64,000 nt of DNA from Episyrphus balteatus (Eukaryota > Arthropoda > Insecta > Diptera > Syrphidae). A program made the position numbers and the translations under genes. The DNA lies in the NCBI RefSeq assembly GCF_945859705.1, contig NC_079135.1, positions 29,933,679 to 29,997,678 of the forward strand, read 5' to 3'. Shown here piece by piece: positions 22,488 to 35,260 of the stretch; positions within the stretch are counted from its first letter, which is position 1, and the number at the start of each line of letters is the position of its first letter. The notes beneath the pieces were generated by a model that worked only from the letters and a program-made list of their open reading frames with translations, searched no databases and was not told where the DNA came from.

Positions 22488-23661
22488 GGTTTGATTGAAA
22501 ATTGAAGTTTTTTTTTATTCAAAAAGTATTTTTTTTGTAACAAAGAAGAAAAGAGCCGTATTGAAAATTGGACACAATCAAGTTCTGCATACTTTTTTTT
22601 TTATTAATTTCTTAAGCGAATTTTCTTTTAATAATTTTTGGGAAAAAAAAAACTAATTTTAATATCACAAAAGAAATATTTTAAGGAAAATTATATAGTA
22701 TCACTTTGAGGAAGGAAACTTGTTTTGTTGCGAGAATATAATTATGATCTTCTGTCTACGTGTTCAAAGTACCTATTTTATAAACAAAACTCAGGTGTTA
22801 AGGGCAATATTAACCCACACAAACATACTCACACACTTAAATATGAAGGTGCAGAGGGTAGTAAAAGGATACATATAAAAATATGATATAGATCAAAAAT
22901 GCATTAAGAAAATTATACAGTATATCATGAAAGTGAGGATACAGATGTGACTAAAAAAAAAAATGTATTTAAAATAAAAGATTTTTGATCTGCTCTAGAG
23001 GTTTAAAGAAAGTGAAATTGAATGTCATGTTAAATGTATAGAATTAAAATTTTGGATTAAAAAATGATGGCAATGATGAATGAATGGTACAAAAAACAAG
23101 AAGATTTGTTCACTAAATTTAAAAGGCAATTATATTATACTGATTTCTTTTTTTTTTTTGTAATTACTTAAAATATCAATAAAGAGGTTTCAAATATCTA
23201 AGCAGTTGAGATTTAAGTAATAAAACATTTCAATAAACAATTTCTCAATGTGACGTTCAAATACATGTAATTAAATCATCAAATAAAATATTTCTTGTTT
23301 AATAAAATTATTCGAAATTGGCATCACTTTGGGTGCAAATAGAAAAATCACTGGCATATGTATGTATATAATGTCATATAGTCGTCCCTTGTCTCTGTCT
23401 CTTTACTTCGAATATATGTATATACATTGATGATTTTGGAAATCCCAATTGTATAATTTCAAAAAAAAAAAAAATATTATGGTTAGGTTGTAAAAAATAT
23501 GGATTAAGCAAACAATTTCAATTTTTATGATAGTGTACAAAATGTATCCTTTTTCTTACTACATTTCGAACAAAGGCTACCTGTTATCACAATAAAACAG
23601 GCTTTTAGTTGAAAACATAAATGGGTTAAACTAACAGCTTAGTTAAGGATGCAAGAATTTG

Positions 23662-23955
23662 ATCTGCATTTTATGTAGATCGAATTCTTCCTTATCGGGA
23701 ACAAAAGAAATCCGATCATTTCATAGCTTGAAAGATTCAAAACGACTACACTGTTATATGGAAATACTTTGAGCATACATTAATAATCCACATAACATAC
23801 TAGGTGTTATCTGCATTTTATGTAGATCGAATTCTTCCTTATCGGGAACAAAATAAATCCGATCATTTCATAGCTTGAAAGATTCAAAACGACTACACTG
23901 TTGTATGGAAACACTTTGAGCATACATTAGTAATCCACATAACATACTAGGTGTT
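23662..23955. repeat. 147-bp tandem duplication
   Basis: Two adjacent copies (23662-23808, 23809-23955) starting ATCTGCATTTTATGTAGATC and ending ACTAGGTGTT are almost identical, differing at only a few bases. This is a recent local duplication with no coding content. Confidence 0.9.
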
Positions 23956-24468
23956 ATTGCTCTTGTATGGATACCTCAAGGAGGTATAACTCAATTTTGA
24001 AAAAAAATTGAACAAAACAATTAACTAACCAACTTCTTAAATTTATTGAGGATCCAAACAAAATATGTCATTGGATTTCTTCTAGAAATAGATGACAGGG
24101 TAGGTTCCGATTTAAAGAAATAAACGCAACCAATTAATTTTGCACTAATACACAAAATTTGGTGTTAATTTAATCAAACTTGAACATGAGTTGATAGAAC
24201 GAAGCATTGCAAACACACAAAATCTCTCTTAATTTAAAAATGGTATGAATAATGTATAAGATTTTAAAGAGCAAACATTTCATTGAGAAACAAAAATTGA
24301 AGCTATTAAAAAAAAAATTTAACGCCTAAAAAAGTAAATTAAAAAAAAAAAAATATTTTCCATAATCTTCGGCATATGCACAAAAAAAAACACGAAAGCC
24401 TAATTGTATAAACAATTTATTTTGAAGTAATTTATTTTCTTGCAGTTTTTACATACATATGTACATTC

Positions 24469-24495
24469 AAAAAAAAAAAAAAAAAAAAAAAAAAA
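24469..24495 (+). repeat. Poly(A) tract (27 A)
   Basis: Uninterrupted run of 27 A. It could be the tail of a retroposed sequence or simple slippage. No target duplication was identified. Confidence 0.8.
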
Positions 24496-25202
24496 TAGAA
24501 GAAAAATCCATGCATTTACATATTATTTATGTTTGCTTCCTGCAAATATCTCGTGTGTCGACGATGGTTTTGTTTTTTCTGAGGAGGTATAACAAAACTA
24601 CTCAGATTGTTTACATAAACATAAATAGATCTGTTTTATTTTGATTTTTCGTTCTATTTTTAAATTTGTGTTGATGGCTAAGAAGTTTTAATATGTAGAG
24701 ATGAGGTTCAATGAAATTCAAGGAATTTCTGGATGTCTTTGCTATTATACATAGTGAATTTTGATTGCTTTTAGACCTTGAAAAGTCATCAAAGTGATTT
24801 CATCCGAAAACAAACATGTACGATAATTTATTAAGAATCGGTTAACTTTAGAGTTAATAAATGTATAAACGGACGTTTTTAGCGTTTTACTCAACTTCAA
24901 TTTCGAGCATTTTTATGACAATAAAAAAAAGGCACCGATCGTAGAAAACAAATATCAATTTTTTTTTTTTTCAAAAAACTATCCCCGAAACACGATTCTT
25001 AATTTGAAATACAAAATTTTGTATGAACTATAGAGATTCATACCCCATCAATAGATTACTCTTTAACTAAATCATCAATGCAAATTTTGTGTTTGAATTT
25101 CCAAGTTCAAAATTTTGTGAAATAATCGCGATTTGAAATGCGACCAATAACAAAATTAAAAATAATTCTTAATTTTGTTCAATTATTTACACCCTAATAA
25201 CT

Positions 25203-25462
25203 ACATATCGTCGGTGAAACCAGAAAAGTGTGTAACTCCATTTTAGCAAATTTTATAGGAGAGCAAAAAAAACAAAATCGTTTTGAAAGCATTTGTATGA
25301 GTTTTCATTTTCTAATTTGCTAATAAAATAAAAACTATGAATTTTAAGGGGATTCTGAGTTTAAGGAACGGTAGATATTAGGTTTGTCTAACAGATGGTA
25401 TTCAAACCTAATTTTCAGAAAATTTGGAGTTACACACTTTTCTGGTTTCACCGACGATATGT
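25203..25462. mobile_element. MITE-like element with 38-bp inverted ends
   Basis: ACATATCGTCGGTGAAACCA at the left end is the exact reverse complement of the right end (...TTTCACCGACGATATGT), and pairing continues to about 38 bp. Length is 260 bp, the interior is AT-rich and there is no coding frame. The target duplication is ambiguous. Confidence 0.75.
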
Positions 25463-26199
25463 AAATATAAAAAAAAATGAAAACATTATTTTGCTTTTTG
25501 GTTCATGCTCGGGTCTCAAGAGAATACGTACTTTTTTGAGTCCCATAAGCTTAAATTGTTTTTTTTTTTAATGGCGCTATTTGCTTTTTTTTTTATAGAC
25601 TTAAGACCCAAAGAATTATGTACCTATGAGGACGTGGGTAATAGGTATAAGCGATTGGTGTCTTTGGATATGACTTTAAATTGAATGATCTTAGGAGGGG
25701 AAGTGCACTAACATTTTATTTTCGTTAATAACAAAAACATTAAGAAAACAATGTTGATTTTGATGAAGTGCATTCAGCAAAAAAATTTTGAAAGTTTTGC
25801 GTTAAATTTCTTCGGAAATTCTCCGACAGAAAATATTTGCGGATTATTTAAAGAAAAATGGAATCTTCACAAAGCATGTACAAAAATGTAAATAAAGAAG
25901 AAGAAGGTAGAAGAAGGACTCGCCAAAAGAGGTTGGTTGATGACTTTTGAAAAAACATTTTGAGGATTTTCACTTATTTAATTAAAATCACTGACACAAA
26001 TGAATTCGATTTTTATTTTGCTCCATTTGCTTTGTACTTTGTTCCCTGTTCTGTAACTTTATCACTGGCGATAAATGTTGCCCAACGTCTCAAAAATCCA
26101 TTTTCTTCCATAAATAAAGCAAAATTTCTTTGAAAATCAGAATTTATGAATTAAGAAATTATGATTTGAACAAAATTTCATTTTTTTTTGATGAGATAA

Positions 26200-26960
26200 A
26201 ATGGATTTTGAGTCATTCAATAATACTTTTCCAAAGGTTTTTGATGTGCAGTTCCCGTTTTTTTAAATATTACCATCAGAAAATGCAAAAACACCTGTTT
26301 CTGAAGTTATGCTGCAATGTGAAGGATTTTTTTTAACATTTTTTGTGAAGGTTTGTATAAGAATTGCTTTTCTTCTTTAAAAATCTGTTTAAATTTTTGT
26401 GATGCCTTTTCTATAATCCGAGTTATTTTAATTTGAAGCTTCTGCAGTTTGTAATAACGTTATTGATAAAATAAGCCAAAATATACGTACTTAAACATAA
26501 GATATCTCGGATAATAAAATAGATATCAGAAAGATTTAAATTAAAGATTTTTAAAGAAGAAAAACAGTTCTTATATAAATCATTAAAAATTATGTTAAAA
26601 TAAGGTACTTCACATCATAGCATAACCTCAAAAACAGCAAAAAAAATGTTTTTTTCCGCAAATTCTAATGGCAATATTTCAAGAACTAAGACTGATATAA
26701 TATTAAAATTTCTGACTTCATATTCGAGTTAGGCACACCAAAACTATTGGAAAAGTATAGTTTTGTTTATTCATAATAAAATAGTTAAATTTTGTAGACC
26801 AGAACTATCAGCCAAAAAACCTGTTTTTGCATTTTCTAATGGCAATACATATTTCAAAAACTAAGACTAATATAATATTTCTGACTTCATATTCGAGTTA
26901 GGCACACCAAAAACTATTGGAAAAGTATTGTATAGTTTATTCATCCAAAACCTTGTTGTG
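26200..26960. repeat. Degraded copy of a dispersed repeat family
   Basis: Shares ordered blocks with 31285-31900 and 51985-52632: CCGTTTTT..AAATATTACC, then AGATATCTCGG..AATA, AGATTTAAA and AAAACAGTTCTT. Inside it, a segment of about 150 bp with CTAATGGCAATA and GACTTCATATTCGAGTTAGG occurs twice (about 26660-26780 and 26828-26942). Confidence 0.5.
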
Positions 26961-29061
26961 CAGTGTTATCGATCTTATTAATTGATTTCTGATTTGGAAA
27001 ATAAATACTTTAGATTTGACTCTAGAAATTAAAATACAGAATTGCAAGTCTCAATACCAATCGCATACTGTACAATGAAACTGATATTTTTTCCAGTTAA
27101 ATATTTCCTATATCAACTCCTATTACTTAGGTTTCTCAACGTAAAAACACAAATTAAGTATGTATTAATTGTAATATACGTATTTATGTATGTATTAACA
27201 ACACAAAATCTCTTTATTAATCAAAGATTTAGGCCAAAAACTAAACACCCCCCGCAAATTAGCCTAACAACTTTCTAGACTTGATTTTAAAAGAAAAACT
27301 TTTCTATATGCATAAAAGACAAATGACATTAAAACACGAAGAACTGCACCTTAAAAAAAAAAAAAAGAAAATTATAGTAAAGAAAAAGCAAAAACCAAGT
27401 TGGGAAAGAGAGTGATATGATAAAACACACGGATGATTTCAAATGATTGACATACATACAAATAGGCAAAAAAATACAAATACAAAACAAAAGCGAACAT
27501 AGGCCTATTATTTGTTCCGTATTGTATGTAATTGTGTGAAGAAATTACATACCTACATTATTTCAATTGACTGATTAATTTCTTCCAATCTTAAAACTTC
27601 CCCTTTCTGATAGAAAAACAACTACAAGCTACATAGGCATTTAGTGGCATAAAAATCAAAGTCTAATAGTCTTTCTGTTAACTTAATTTTAATCACCCGT
27701 TTTTTTATAAACTCACATAAATCTATTTTTAAATCAATTTTAAAGGTTCAAAAGGTTAAAATAGATCCCAAAGGTTGCCTACCCTCTTTTTATAAAAAAA
27801 TAACTCTTTTTTTTATTCTTCAACAACCCCAATGGGATCACATATTTTTCTGTCTGATATTTAAACACAAAAAATACTTTATTTCAATAAAACCAACAAA
27901 ATTCCAAAGACAACAACAACAAATTAAATCATTTTAATTCTTTAAATTTGCTTCAAAATAGCAAAATGACGTAATCCAATGAAAAAAACGAGAATACCTA
28001 CTTTTACCCCCTTTCCAATAAGATTCAGCAGAATGAAGAGAGAATAGAGAATCTACTATAAACGAGTTGAAACAACATAACATCACACAAGACAAGAGAT
28101 ATTTAGCGCAACATACATAAAAAAATAAAAACACACAAAATATTTAGAGGGGAGGATGAGAATGATACTAATCGACCTGACCCCAAAGAAGGTTCTTTTT
28201 TCCCCTCGACTGGAATTGTAGTCTAATTAATTTCCTCTTTAATAAAAAAAAAAATGACAAATATAAAGAAATTATGCATTTTTTATCTGTGCCACAGACA
28301 ATCTGGAATTTAAAGAATTTCTTATAAATGCCTATTAAGTAATTTTTGAAATGAATTCAGATTACTCATATATATTTTTTTATCGATTTGTCCCGAGAGT
28401 ATGTATGTACACAGAAGCCCACAGCAAAAAAAAAAGAAGTCTCGCACTTTGCCGATGATGACGTCGTCATCGTTTTTTTCTTCACATTTTTAATTTTTGT
28501 TTGCAATTATAACCAATTTAAGAGTGCAAATTTTAGCACAATTATCATCGAAAAAAACATGAATTGAAATTCTACTTTAATCACTTTAAATAGAATAAAT
28601 TAGTAATTTCTTTAAAATAAATTTGGACGGCTTCACTTTTTTTCATTTCTTTTTTGCTGTGGGTGTGGCGACACGAAAGATGACCCAAAATTTTCAACAT
28701 AGCTTTTTCATATCAAAAAACACATTCTATTCGATATAGTTTTTATAAAACTTGTAAAATATATATTAACTTACACTTTTTTAATATTATCCTTTATATT
28801 TTCAGCACAATTTTGTGATTTATTTTATATTTTTTTTAAATTAGAATTTTTCTTTTCTAGCGTAAGCTCATTCCCATTTGAATGTTTAAAGAGTACTTTA
28901 CAAAATGGTGAAGAATTTTCTAATTAGCAATGTAGCCAACTTAGAGATGTTGTATTTTTTCTTTTGAAAGATGTCAAATGGAAAAAAAGATCTGTTTGTA
29001 TGCAAGTAGATTTGTTGAAGCTCATTTACATTGCACGATTTTTTGGATGATGATTAGTTTG

Positions 29062-29306
29062 GCCGTTTTTTATTATCCCACTTGATCCATATAGATCATT
29101 AATTAACACGTATTACAACAACTACATGAGATCTTGCATTTCATCAGGATCACGAAATGCGGATCTTGCTTTTCATTAGAATCGTGATCTTGCTATTCAT
29201 CAGGATCACGAATCGTGATCCTGATCAAAAGCAAGATCTCATGTAGTTGTTGTAATACGTGTTAATTAATGATCTATATGGATCAAGTGGGATGATAAAA
29301 AACGGC
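29062..29306. mobile_element. Foldback element with ~70-bp arms
   Basis: The arms starting GCCGTTTTTTATTATCCCAC and ending GGGATGATAAAAAACGGC are inverted copies with about one mismatch. They extend through TAATTAACACGTATTACAAC to the centre. The core has short direct repeats of GATCTTGC..TTCATCAGGATCACGA. At 245 bp it is non-coding. The transcript would form a long hairpin. Confidence 0.8.
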
Positions 29307-30174
29307 TATTGTTTATTTTGTTTGGTGAAGCGGGAATGAGGGGGTAGAAAAATACATCTGGCCAATGGAATTAATTTATTTTCAGTCCATCTTCTGTTTA
29401 AAAAGGATTTCTATGTTTGGTGTTTAGGCCTTGGTTCAGCTACTTTTATCTTTTGATATCAGTGATAAAGCTGGGGTTTAGCACTGGTTCAAGGTTCATA
29501 TGTGTTGTTAGCCAAATCCTTGCTTAAATCAAAGTTATACCACAGCTATTCCGCTCACATTGGGAAGTTTATTTGTTGAACCAATTTTGTACAACTGGTC
29601 CTTAGGTGTGTTGCTTTGCAAAAATGGTTCTTTTGCCGTCGACAGCATTTATTTAATGCTTAGTACTTAAAGTTGCTTTCATAAATGCTTGAATCATATG
29701 TTTAAGTCCCGAAATCGGTGCATTCCAATGTTATTAGATTATGGTTTTTATAAACACATGAGTTTTTGCAGCTCCAAATGAACGTCACTTTTAGGTTTTT
29801 ATATCAAATTCCATTCAAAAAAAAGAATCGATGCTCGGAACATTGTTTAAGACACGTAAAACGCAGTGAGATCGATTTTATTTTTAAAGGAATTCGACAT
29901 TAGTTAAAAAAACAATAATTTTTTTTTTTTTTTTTTAAATAAAATGTGCATCAGCATATCTCCTTACAACAAACTAAAAAAAAGAAACTTGGCAGTACTT
30001 TTTTTTTATTTCTCAAAGTTGTTACCTCTGTTTGTTTATACATAAAAAACAAATATGGCTTCTCATTTCTTATCAGCTGTTCAACAAAAAAATTTGCCAT
30101 CCAACTGCACAAAGAAAAACATCGACTACCCCCAATTTTTATTGTTTATTTATCGACAAAAACGAAACAAAAAT

Positions 30175-30559
30175 ATGGAAAAAATTGGAAATCAAATTGG
30201 CTACTTGATCCTCAAGGACGATGGTGCAGTTTTAGAATCTGGTGGTGAATTAGAAAACGATGAACGCAGTGCTAGCATTTTTATGGGCATTTTACAAATG
30301 TCAGAAACGTAAGTTGTTTTATTCCTTAATTTCTTTCTATATTTAAAAATATTTCAAATAAAAACAAAACAAAATTAGAATCGATGAAAACTTCATGCCA
30401 AAAAGCAGTTGTGAAAAGATCTCAATCATTTACGAAGATCACAGCTACACAATGTGCATGTCGAATAGAAAAATCTATGTTATCAAACAAAAGCACACAA
30501 CATCGAGCAGTGGATTCTCGGATTTGAGCAGCGAGGTGGGCAACTCGATAATTGCTTGA
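30175..30559 (+). CDS. Lamtor4: Ragulator subunit LAMTOR4, two exons, 104 aa
   Basis: Lysosomal scaffold subunit (roadblock/longin-like fold) of Ragulator, which anchors Rag GTPases for TORC1 signalling. Exons 30175-30308 and 30379-30559 join at AC|GTAAGT and TTAG|A to give 315 nt. The N-terminus MEKIGNQIGYLILKDDGAVL and the GGELENDERSAS motif match the LAMTOR4 pattern (QLGYL.L..GAVL.SSGDLENDE). The second half (EKISIIYEDHSYTMCMSNRK) matches its second strand set. An in-frame Met 40 codons upstream (30055) would add a non-conserved stretch, so the conserved start at 30175 is preferred. The stop lies 91 bp from that of the convergent Ccz1. Confidence 0.9.
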
Positions 30560-30650
30560 GATTCATTTGGGTCGAATGGAGGTGAAACGAGAAGGAAAAG
30601 GGAAAAACGCATCAATTGGCGAACACCATTTATTCTTATAATAATTATGT
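30560..30650. other. 91-bp convergent junction of Lamtor4 and Ccz1
   Basis: Only 91 bases separate the stop codons. A minus-strand AATAAA (TTTATT at 30629-30634) would end the Ccz1 transcript here. No AATAAA is visible for Lamtor4, only AATAAT-like variants, so its transcript probably runs into the Ccz1 3' end. Confidence 0.6.
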
Positions 30651-33600
30651 TTATTTGTCAAAAAATACATCATTTGTAATTTCTTGGTCAAAGATCTTCT
30701 TGGCTTCGTTCGTTATATCTAATAAAGTGGCTCTGTTGTTTGAGATTATTACATAAAACTGACGCCAATTGGAACTTTTCTTTACAATCCAATAATCGTT
30801 GATGCATTTGACATGGACTTCTTCCAGATTGTCGGAAGTTTTGTCTTCATGCAAATCGGCAATTAGATTCATAACATTTGGTGGAATGTTACAGGTTTTA
30901 GGTCTACGATGGTCGGTGTAGATGTTGGTATGATGAATTAGGCTTAGTTCGTTGATGAAGAGAAACTTTGGACTGTTGCTGTCTGTGATATCGGCTGTCG
31001 GAGTTCCGGCGGTGGCGACGGTATTTGGGATTTTCGCTTTTAGTGATTCTCCGATGTCCGAGGCTATACTAGATAATTGAGGTCCCATAAAGGAATGCAG
31101 CTCGAAGAAAAAGTCATCAGTAACTTCGCTGTTCACTGCAAAAAATAGAAGAACCTTTTTAACAAGTTCGTTATCTTCGTCAGGGAACATAATTTTGGTC
31201 AGGGAAAGTTAAGGAATTTGGTCACAAATTTTTTTTTTGTATCATTTATAAAAATTTTGCTGGGACCCTATTTTGTTAAACGACTAATAATTTTTTTGAT
31301 GCCGAAACAAATATATTCTTTTTTGAAGGTTTTCATTGTGCTGTAAAAAAAATCTGAAGTCAGAAATATAACCGAATATGCAAAAAAAAAACAATTTTTT
31401 TTACTACCTACTTCGAACCTTATTCTTTTATGTAAGGAAAATTGTTTAAACATAAATCGTATCGGTTTCTATAATCACTGTTTTCCTTCTTTAAATCTTT
31501 ATATTATATCGTCACCGGAACGCAAGAATCAGCTAATTTGATTTTCGTAGTTTTGAGAAAATTTTCAAAAAACGTATACACCTGTTGGTCAGACTCTTTC
31601 TTTGTCATGAAAAAAAAACTAATAAAACAATACTGTAACAACAATAGGTCCGCAAAATTAGTCATCTGCTTTTTGCAGTTCAAGCAAATCGATTTACCGA
31701 AGATGAATCCCCAGATAACTCCACAACGAAAAAAATGGAGTTAGCTGGTTCTTGTATTCAGGTGACGATAATGTACCATAGAGATATATATTAAGCCAAA
31801 CACACTTACTTCATCTTAAGATATCTCGGGTAGTAAAAGAAAAGATTTAAACAGGTCTTGAAAGAAGGTTATAGTTAAATATCAGTCCGTTTTTTGGCTT
31901 AGAAGCTTACTAAAATGGCTTTAGCAATTTACTTAAATTTTCCGCTATTGAGATTAGTTTAAAAGCCAATAAGTTGATAGCAAAAAATAAAATAATCTAT
32001 ACCACACTGCTAACAGCCTAAGGCGAAACATGGGGATGAGTCACGCTTTTTCGTGAATGAAGCCAGTGTTCATCGATTTATAAAAATAAAAGGTTCTTCA
32101 GAAGAAAATCGAGAAATTTTAACGTTCAAACTCGAATGCCGCAGATTAATTACACTGCCCAACAATTTTCAACTTTTTAAAACTTTCCAGACAAATTTAT
32201 ATCGAATCTTATAGATTTGGATTCAGTAAGCTCAAAAATCATATTGGTTTCTTTCTAGCAGCTTTAGTTTTTGACATATTTAATTTTTCATATTTGGGGG
32301 AATGTTCATTATTAATTTTCTAGTTTTCTTTATTTTGAGCGTTTATTAAAATTTTTCAAAAAAATTATATTAAACTTAATGTATATGAGGTTATTTATTT
32401 GTATCTTTTTTTTTTTAAATATTTTAGTTTTCCACTGGTTCCTTTTTGGGAGCTCTAACTTTTAAGATGTTTTCGTTTTTCACATTTTGGGGATAGTTTC
32501 TTTTTTTAGTTTTTCTTATCACAAGCGTTTTTAAAGCTTTGGTGGAAAAATTTATTTCAAATGCAATGTATTTCGGTTCAGTAAGTAAAATAAAAATTTA
32601 AAAAATTTAACAAAAAACAAAAAAAAAAATTGTAAGAACTTGTATGCCTTTTCATGTATGAATAATTAAAACTAGAGCTGCAAAAAAAAAACTGATGTTG
32701 TTTTCGGAATCAGCACCCCCCCATGAGAAATGATAAACAACTGTCTGGAAAATTTGTGTGTTGGGCAGTGTTATTACTGTAGTCTCCAACATAGAAGAAA
32801 GAAGTACGTTGAGGTAAGAAACGTTCCTACTCATGAAATGATTATTTCAAAGAAATATTTTTTAATTTTTTTGGTCAGAGAAAGTCAGGGAATTATATAT
32901 TGAAAAATAGTGGACATCATGAACTTATACTCACCATCAACGAATAAACATAGAGTAGCACTCATTGCTCGATAAATGATCTTATGATAGCATTTCAGCT
33001 CCCCATCACCAGTCTTTAGGTAAACCTTAGGAGCTTTGGTAGAGTTAGGAAATGTCTCTGAATCCTCTGGTCCATTTATAAACGATCCTTGTCGATAGCC
33101 ATCTTGGCTAGTCGAACGTTGGAGAGCAGCTCCACTCAACTCAATGTTTGTCACTTTAGGGAACACTGTTCCAAGCAAATATTCATGAATGCAATACAAA
33201 TCATGGGGATCTAATTTTGAGCTAAAAGAAATAAAATTCAATGAGAGTCAATGCAAATCGGAGGATTTATGGATTTACCAAACAACTTGATCATTGTAGA
33301 AGAAGATTGTATTCTCGATTGTTGGAAATGTTGCCTGAATCATATTAATAAAATTATGAACTCTCAAGAATAGAGCCTTTTCCAACGGAATGTATTGAAT
33401 GGTCCGGAGGGCGTCTAAGACATCACAAGCTGGTAGTTTCAATGTCAATACGTACTACAAAAATCCATGAATATAGAAACCAAATCTTTGTTTATAAAAG
33501 AAGGCACTCACCATTGAGAAGAAATCATTGAGTTTTTTACGCAAATATTCGGCCTGAGTGAGTTCTGAGTCACCAATCATATTTGAACTGAATTTGCCAG

Positions 33601-34189
33601 CAAATAAACGAAACATTCGATAGGATTGCTCTAGAACAGCACGAAAGACTTTATCATGAACTTCTCCGCCCCTATATTCGGCTTCTTCGACGCCATCTTT
33701 CAGTTTGATTTCTTTTGGAACATTTATCACCTTTTTTGGAAATAAATCATTGAGTGAATCTATAAATCTTAATTATTTAAAAGTCTCTTTACCATAACCA
33801 TCCAATAATCTTTCTCTGGTTCGAAAAAGAGTTGTGTTGTCTTTTGGGTGTGGACAGCTTTACAACCGTTGGTGGTCGAGAATTTGCTTTTGGAAACAAT
33901 TGTTAAGAATTCAATTGAAAAGGAATTAATAGTTTTTCTTGATCTTTTATTACCTTGAAAATTGAATAATTGCCTCACTTAGACCGATGTCATTCTTTTT
34001 ATTGTCCAATTCAATGTCCGATGGGTAATAGAAAAGGATTTTGTTTTCTTCCTAATTTGTAAGGAATTTGATAGAACTTTGGTTGAATAAAAATGGAATA
34101 TAAAAGAAAGTTACCTCTCCTTCTTTTTTAGACAAATTTGAATTGAATATGTAAAAACTTCGCAAGGACATTTCAATTTTTTGAATCAT
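30651..34189 (-). CDS. Ccz1: Vacuolar fusion protein CCZ1 homologue, seven exons, 477 aa
   Basis: Subunit of the Mon1-Ccz1 guanine-nucleotide exchange factor that activates Rab7 on late endosomes and autophagosomes. Exons on the minus strand are 34189-34115, 34051-33954, 33886-33793, 33730-33512, 33454-33279, 33221-32935 and 31135-30651. All have GT-AG ends and phases that join, totalling 1434 nt. The N-terminus LRSFYIFNSNLSKKEGEEN, then ILFYYPSDIEL, GLSEAIIQF and KAVHTQKTTQLFFEPEKDYW, is the first longin domain of CCZ1. Two further longin-type domains follow. Length is near human CCZ1 (482). The acceptor of exon 3 (TTTCCAAAAG|C) is weak. Intron 6 (1.8 kb) carries repeat insertions. The gene symbol follows the family name. 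Confidence 0.88.
31285..31900. repeat. Dispersed repeat copy in Ccz1 intron 6
   Basis: Homologous to 51985-52632: both share GCCGAAACAAA.ATAT, GAAGGTTTTC, CGAA/GACCTTATTCTTTTAT.TAAG, ACTTACTTCAT.TTAAGATAT and AGATTTAAACAGGT in the same order. It is AT-rich and non-coding; the exact borders are uncertain. Confidence 0.6.
32152..32771. mobile_element. Inverted-end element in Ccz1 intron 6
   Basis: The left end ACACTGCCCAACA at 32152 is the reverse complement of TGTTGGGCAGTGT ending at 32771, with further imperfect pairing (TTTCCAGACA / TGTCTGGAAA). About 620 bp, non-coding. Target duplication not resolved. Confidence 0.6.
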
Positions 34190-34447
34190 TTTTGCAAATT
34201 TTATTTGTATCTTCCTTATCTTTACTTTAATTTTATTTTAATAACAAAAAAAAGAAAAAACAGCTGAGTGATGAGAAATTTGTCTGAATATTTTTGACAT
34301 TTTACGATTGACGTTTGGAGGACTGTTTGATTTAAATTTAAAAAAAAAATAGTTCTCATCTCTGCTTTGAGATTGAACAGTATGGAATTGGTTCCATTCT
34401 TTTCTTTGAAAAGTGGAGTTGAAACGTAAATTAATTTTTTGGTGGTA

Positions 34448-34586
34448 AAGGTATAACTACAACGGCCACTTTTTGCAAAAAGTGAAAATTTTCAAACTCA
34501 TTTTGTGACAGTTTTTCCGACCACAAAATTAAAAATAATGATGCAGAAAGCTTATTTACTTTTTACGTCATTTGTAGTTATGGCTT
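34448..34586. mobile_element. Short MITE, family A copy 1
   Basis: 139-bp element with ends AAGGTATAACTAC and GTAGTTATGGCTT. Its interior (AAAGTGAAAATTTTCAAAC, AATGATGCAGAAAGCTTA) is shared with the copy at 35261-35492. It lies just upstream of the Ccz1 start codon, in the promoter region. Confidence 0.65.
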
Positions 34587-34675
34587 AACACACACAAGTC
34601 GTTGTTGTTTATTCAAAACATTCAATATGAAGTGATTACACAAGCAAGTGATTATACAACATACACAAACCTCTT

Positions 34676-34909
34676 CTAACGGCCATATTATTCACTAGTT
34701 TAAAAAATACATCTGGATGTAAAATTGTCAAATGTCAAAAATAAATCCAAAATAGTTATCAAGATTTTAACTATGAAAATAGTTAAAAAATAGTTAAAAA
34801 TGACAATTTTTTTCTCTGTGTGATAGTGAATATTATGGATTTGGATTTATTTTTCACATTTCAATTTCTTTACATCCAGATGTAAACTAGTGAATAATAT
34901 GGCCGTTAG
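34676..34909. mobile_element. MITE with 26-bp inverted ends, probable TA insertion
   Basis: CTAACGGCCATATTATTCAC at the left pairs exactly with GTGAATAATATGGCCGTTAG at the right, and the arms continue as ACTAGTTTA and CATCTGGATGTAAA. If the flanking TA is the target site, this resembles a Tc1/mariner-derived MITE. 234 bp, non-coding. Confidence 0.7.
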
Positions 34910-35260
34910 TAAATTAATTTTGTTTTAATTATTTTGGTTAAAAAGAAAATTTTTTTGATAGTTTTTTAACTTTTATTTTTATTTATTTTATTTTAAAAAT
35001 TGTACGTGGGTGTTTTTTCATTTTGATTTGCTTTTTAATTTTCTTATTTTTTTCTGTGTTTTCAGTATACATTGCAAGATTGTCGAAAATATTTCGATAA
35101 AATGGTGCAAATTTTGGCATGAGTTTTTCACTTGCCAAGAGAATAGAGAATCCATCCAAACGGCCTTGTAACGAGTTTTAAAAAATATAAAAGAACTAGA
35201 ACACACCCTTTGGAGAAACATAACTTACCTTTCTGAAATTTGAAAAAAATGTTAAATTTA

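Larger units (their letters stand above)
22312..30174. other. 7.9-kb repeat-rich intergenic region
   Basis: No gene was found. The sequence is strongly A/T-rich with long A and T runs. It carries a tandem duplication (23662-23955), a 27-base A run (24469-24495) and inverted-repeat elements (25203-25462, 29062-29306). A degraded repeat-family copy lies near 26.2-26.96 kb. Short open frames in this stretch show no domain or splice continuity. Confidence 0.6.

Noticed and set aside
28462..28481. Near-palindrome around GATGACGTCGTCATC as a CRE
   Set aside because: It is not an exact TGACGTCA and no gene start lies nearby.
30055..30174. Upstream in-frame Met extending LAMTOR4 by 40 residues
   Set aside because: The extension is not conserved in the family, and the known N-terminus begins at MEKIGNQIGYL.
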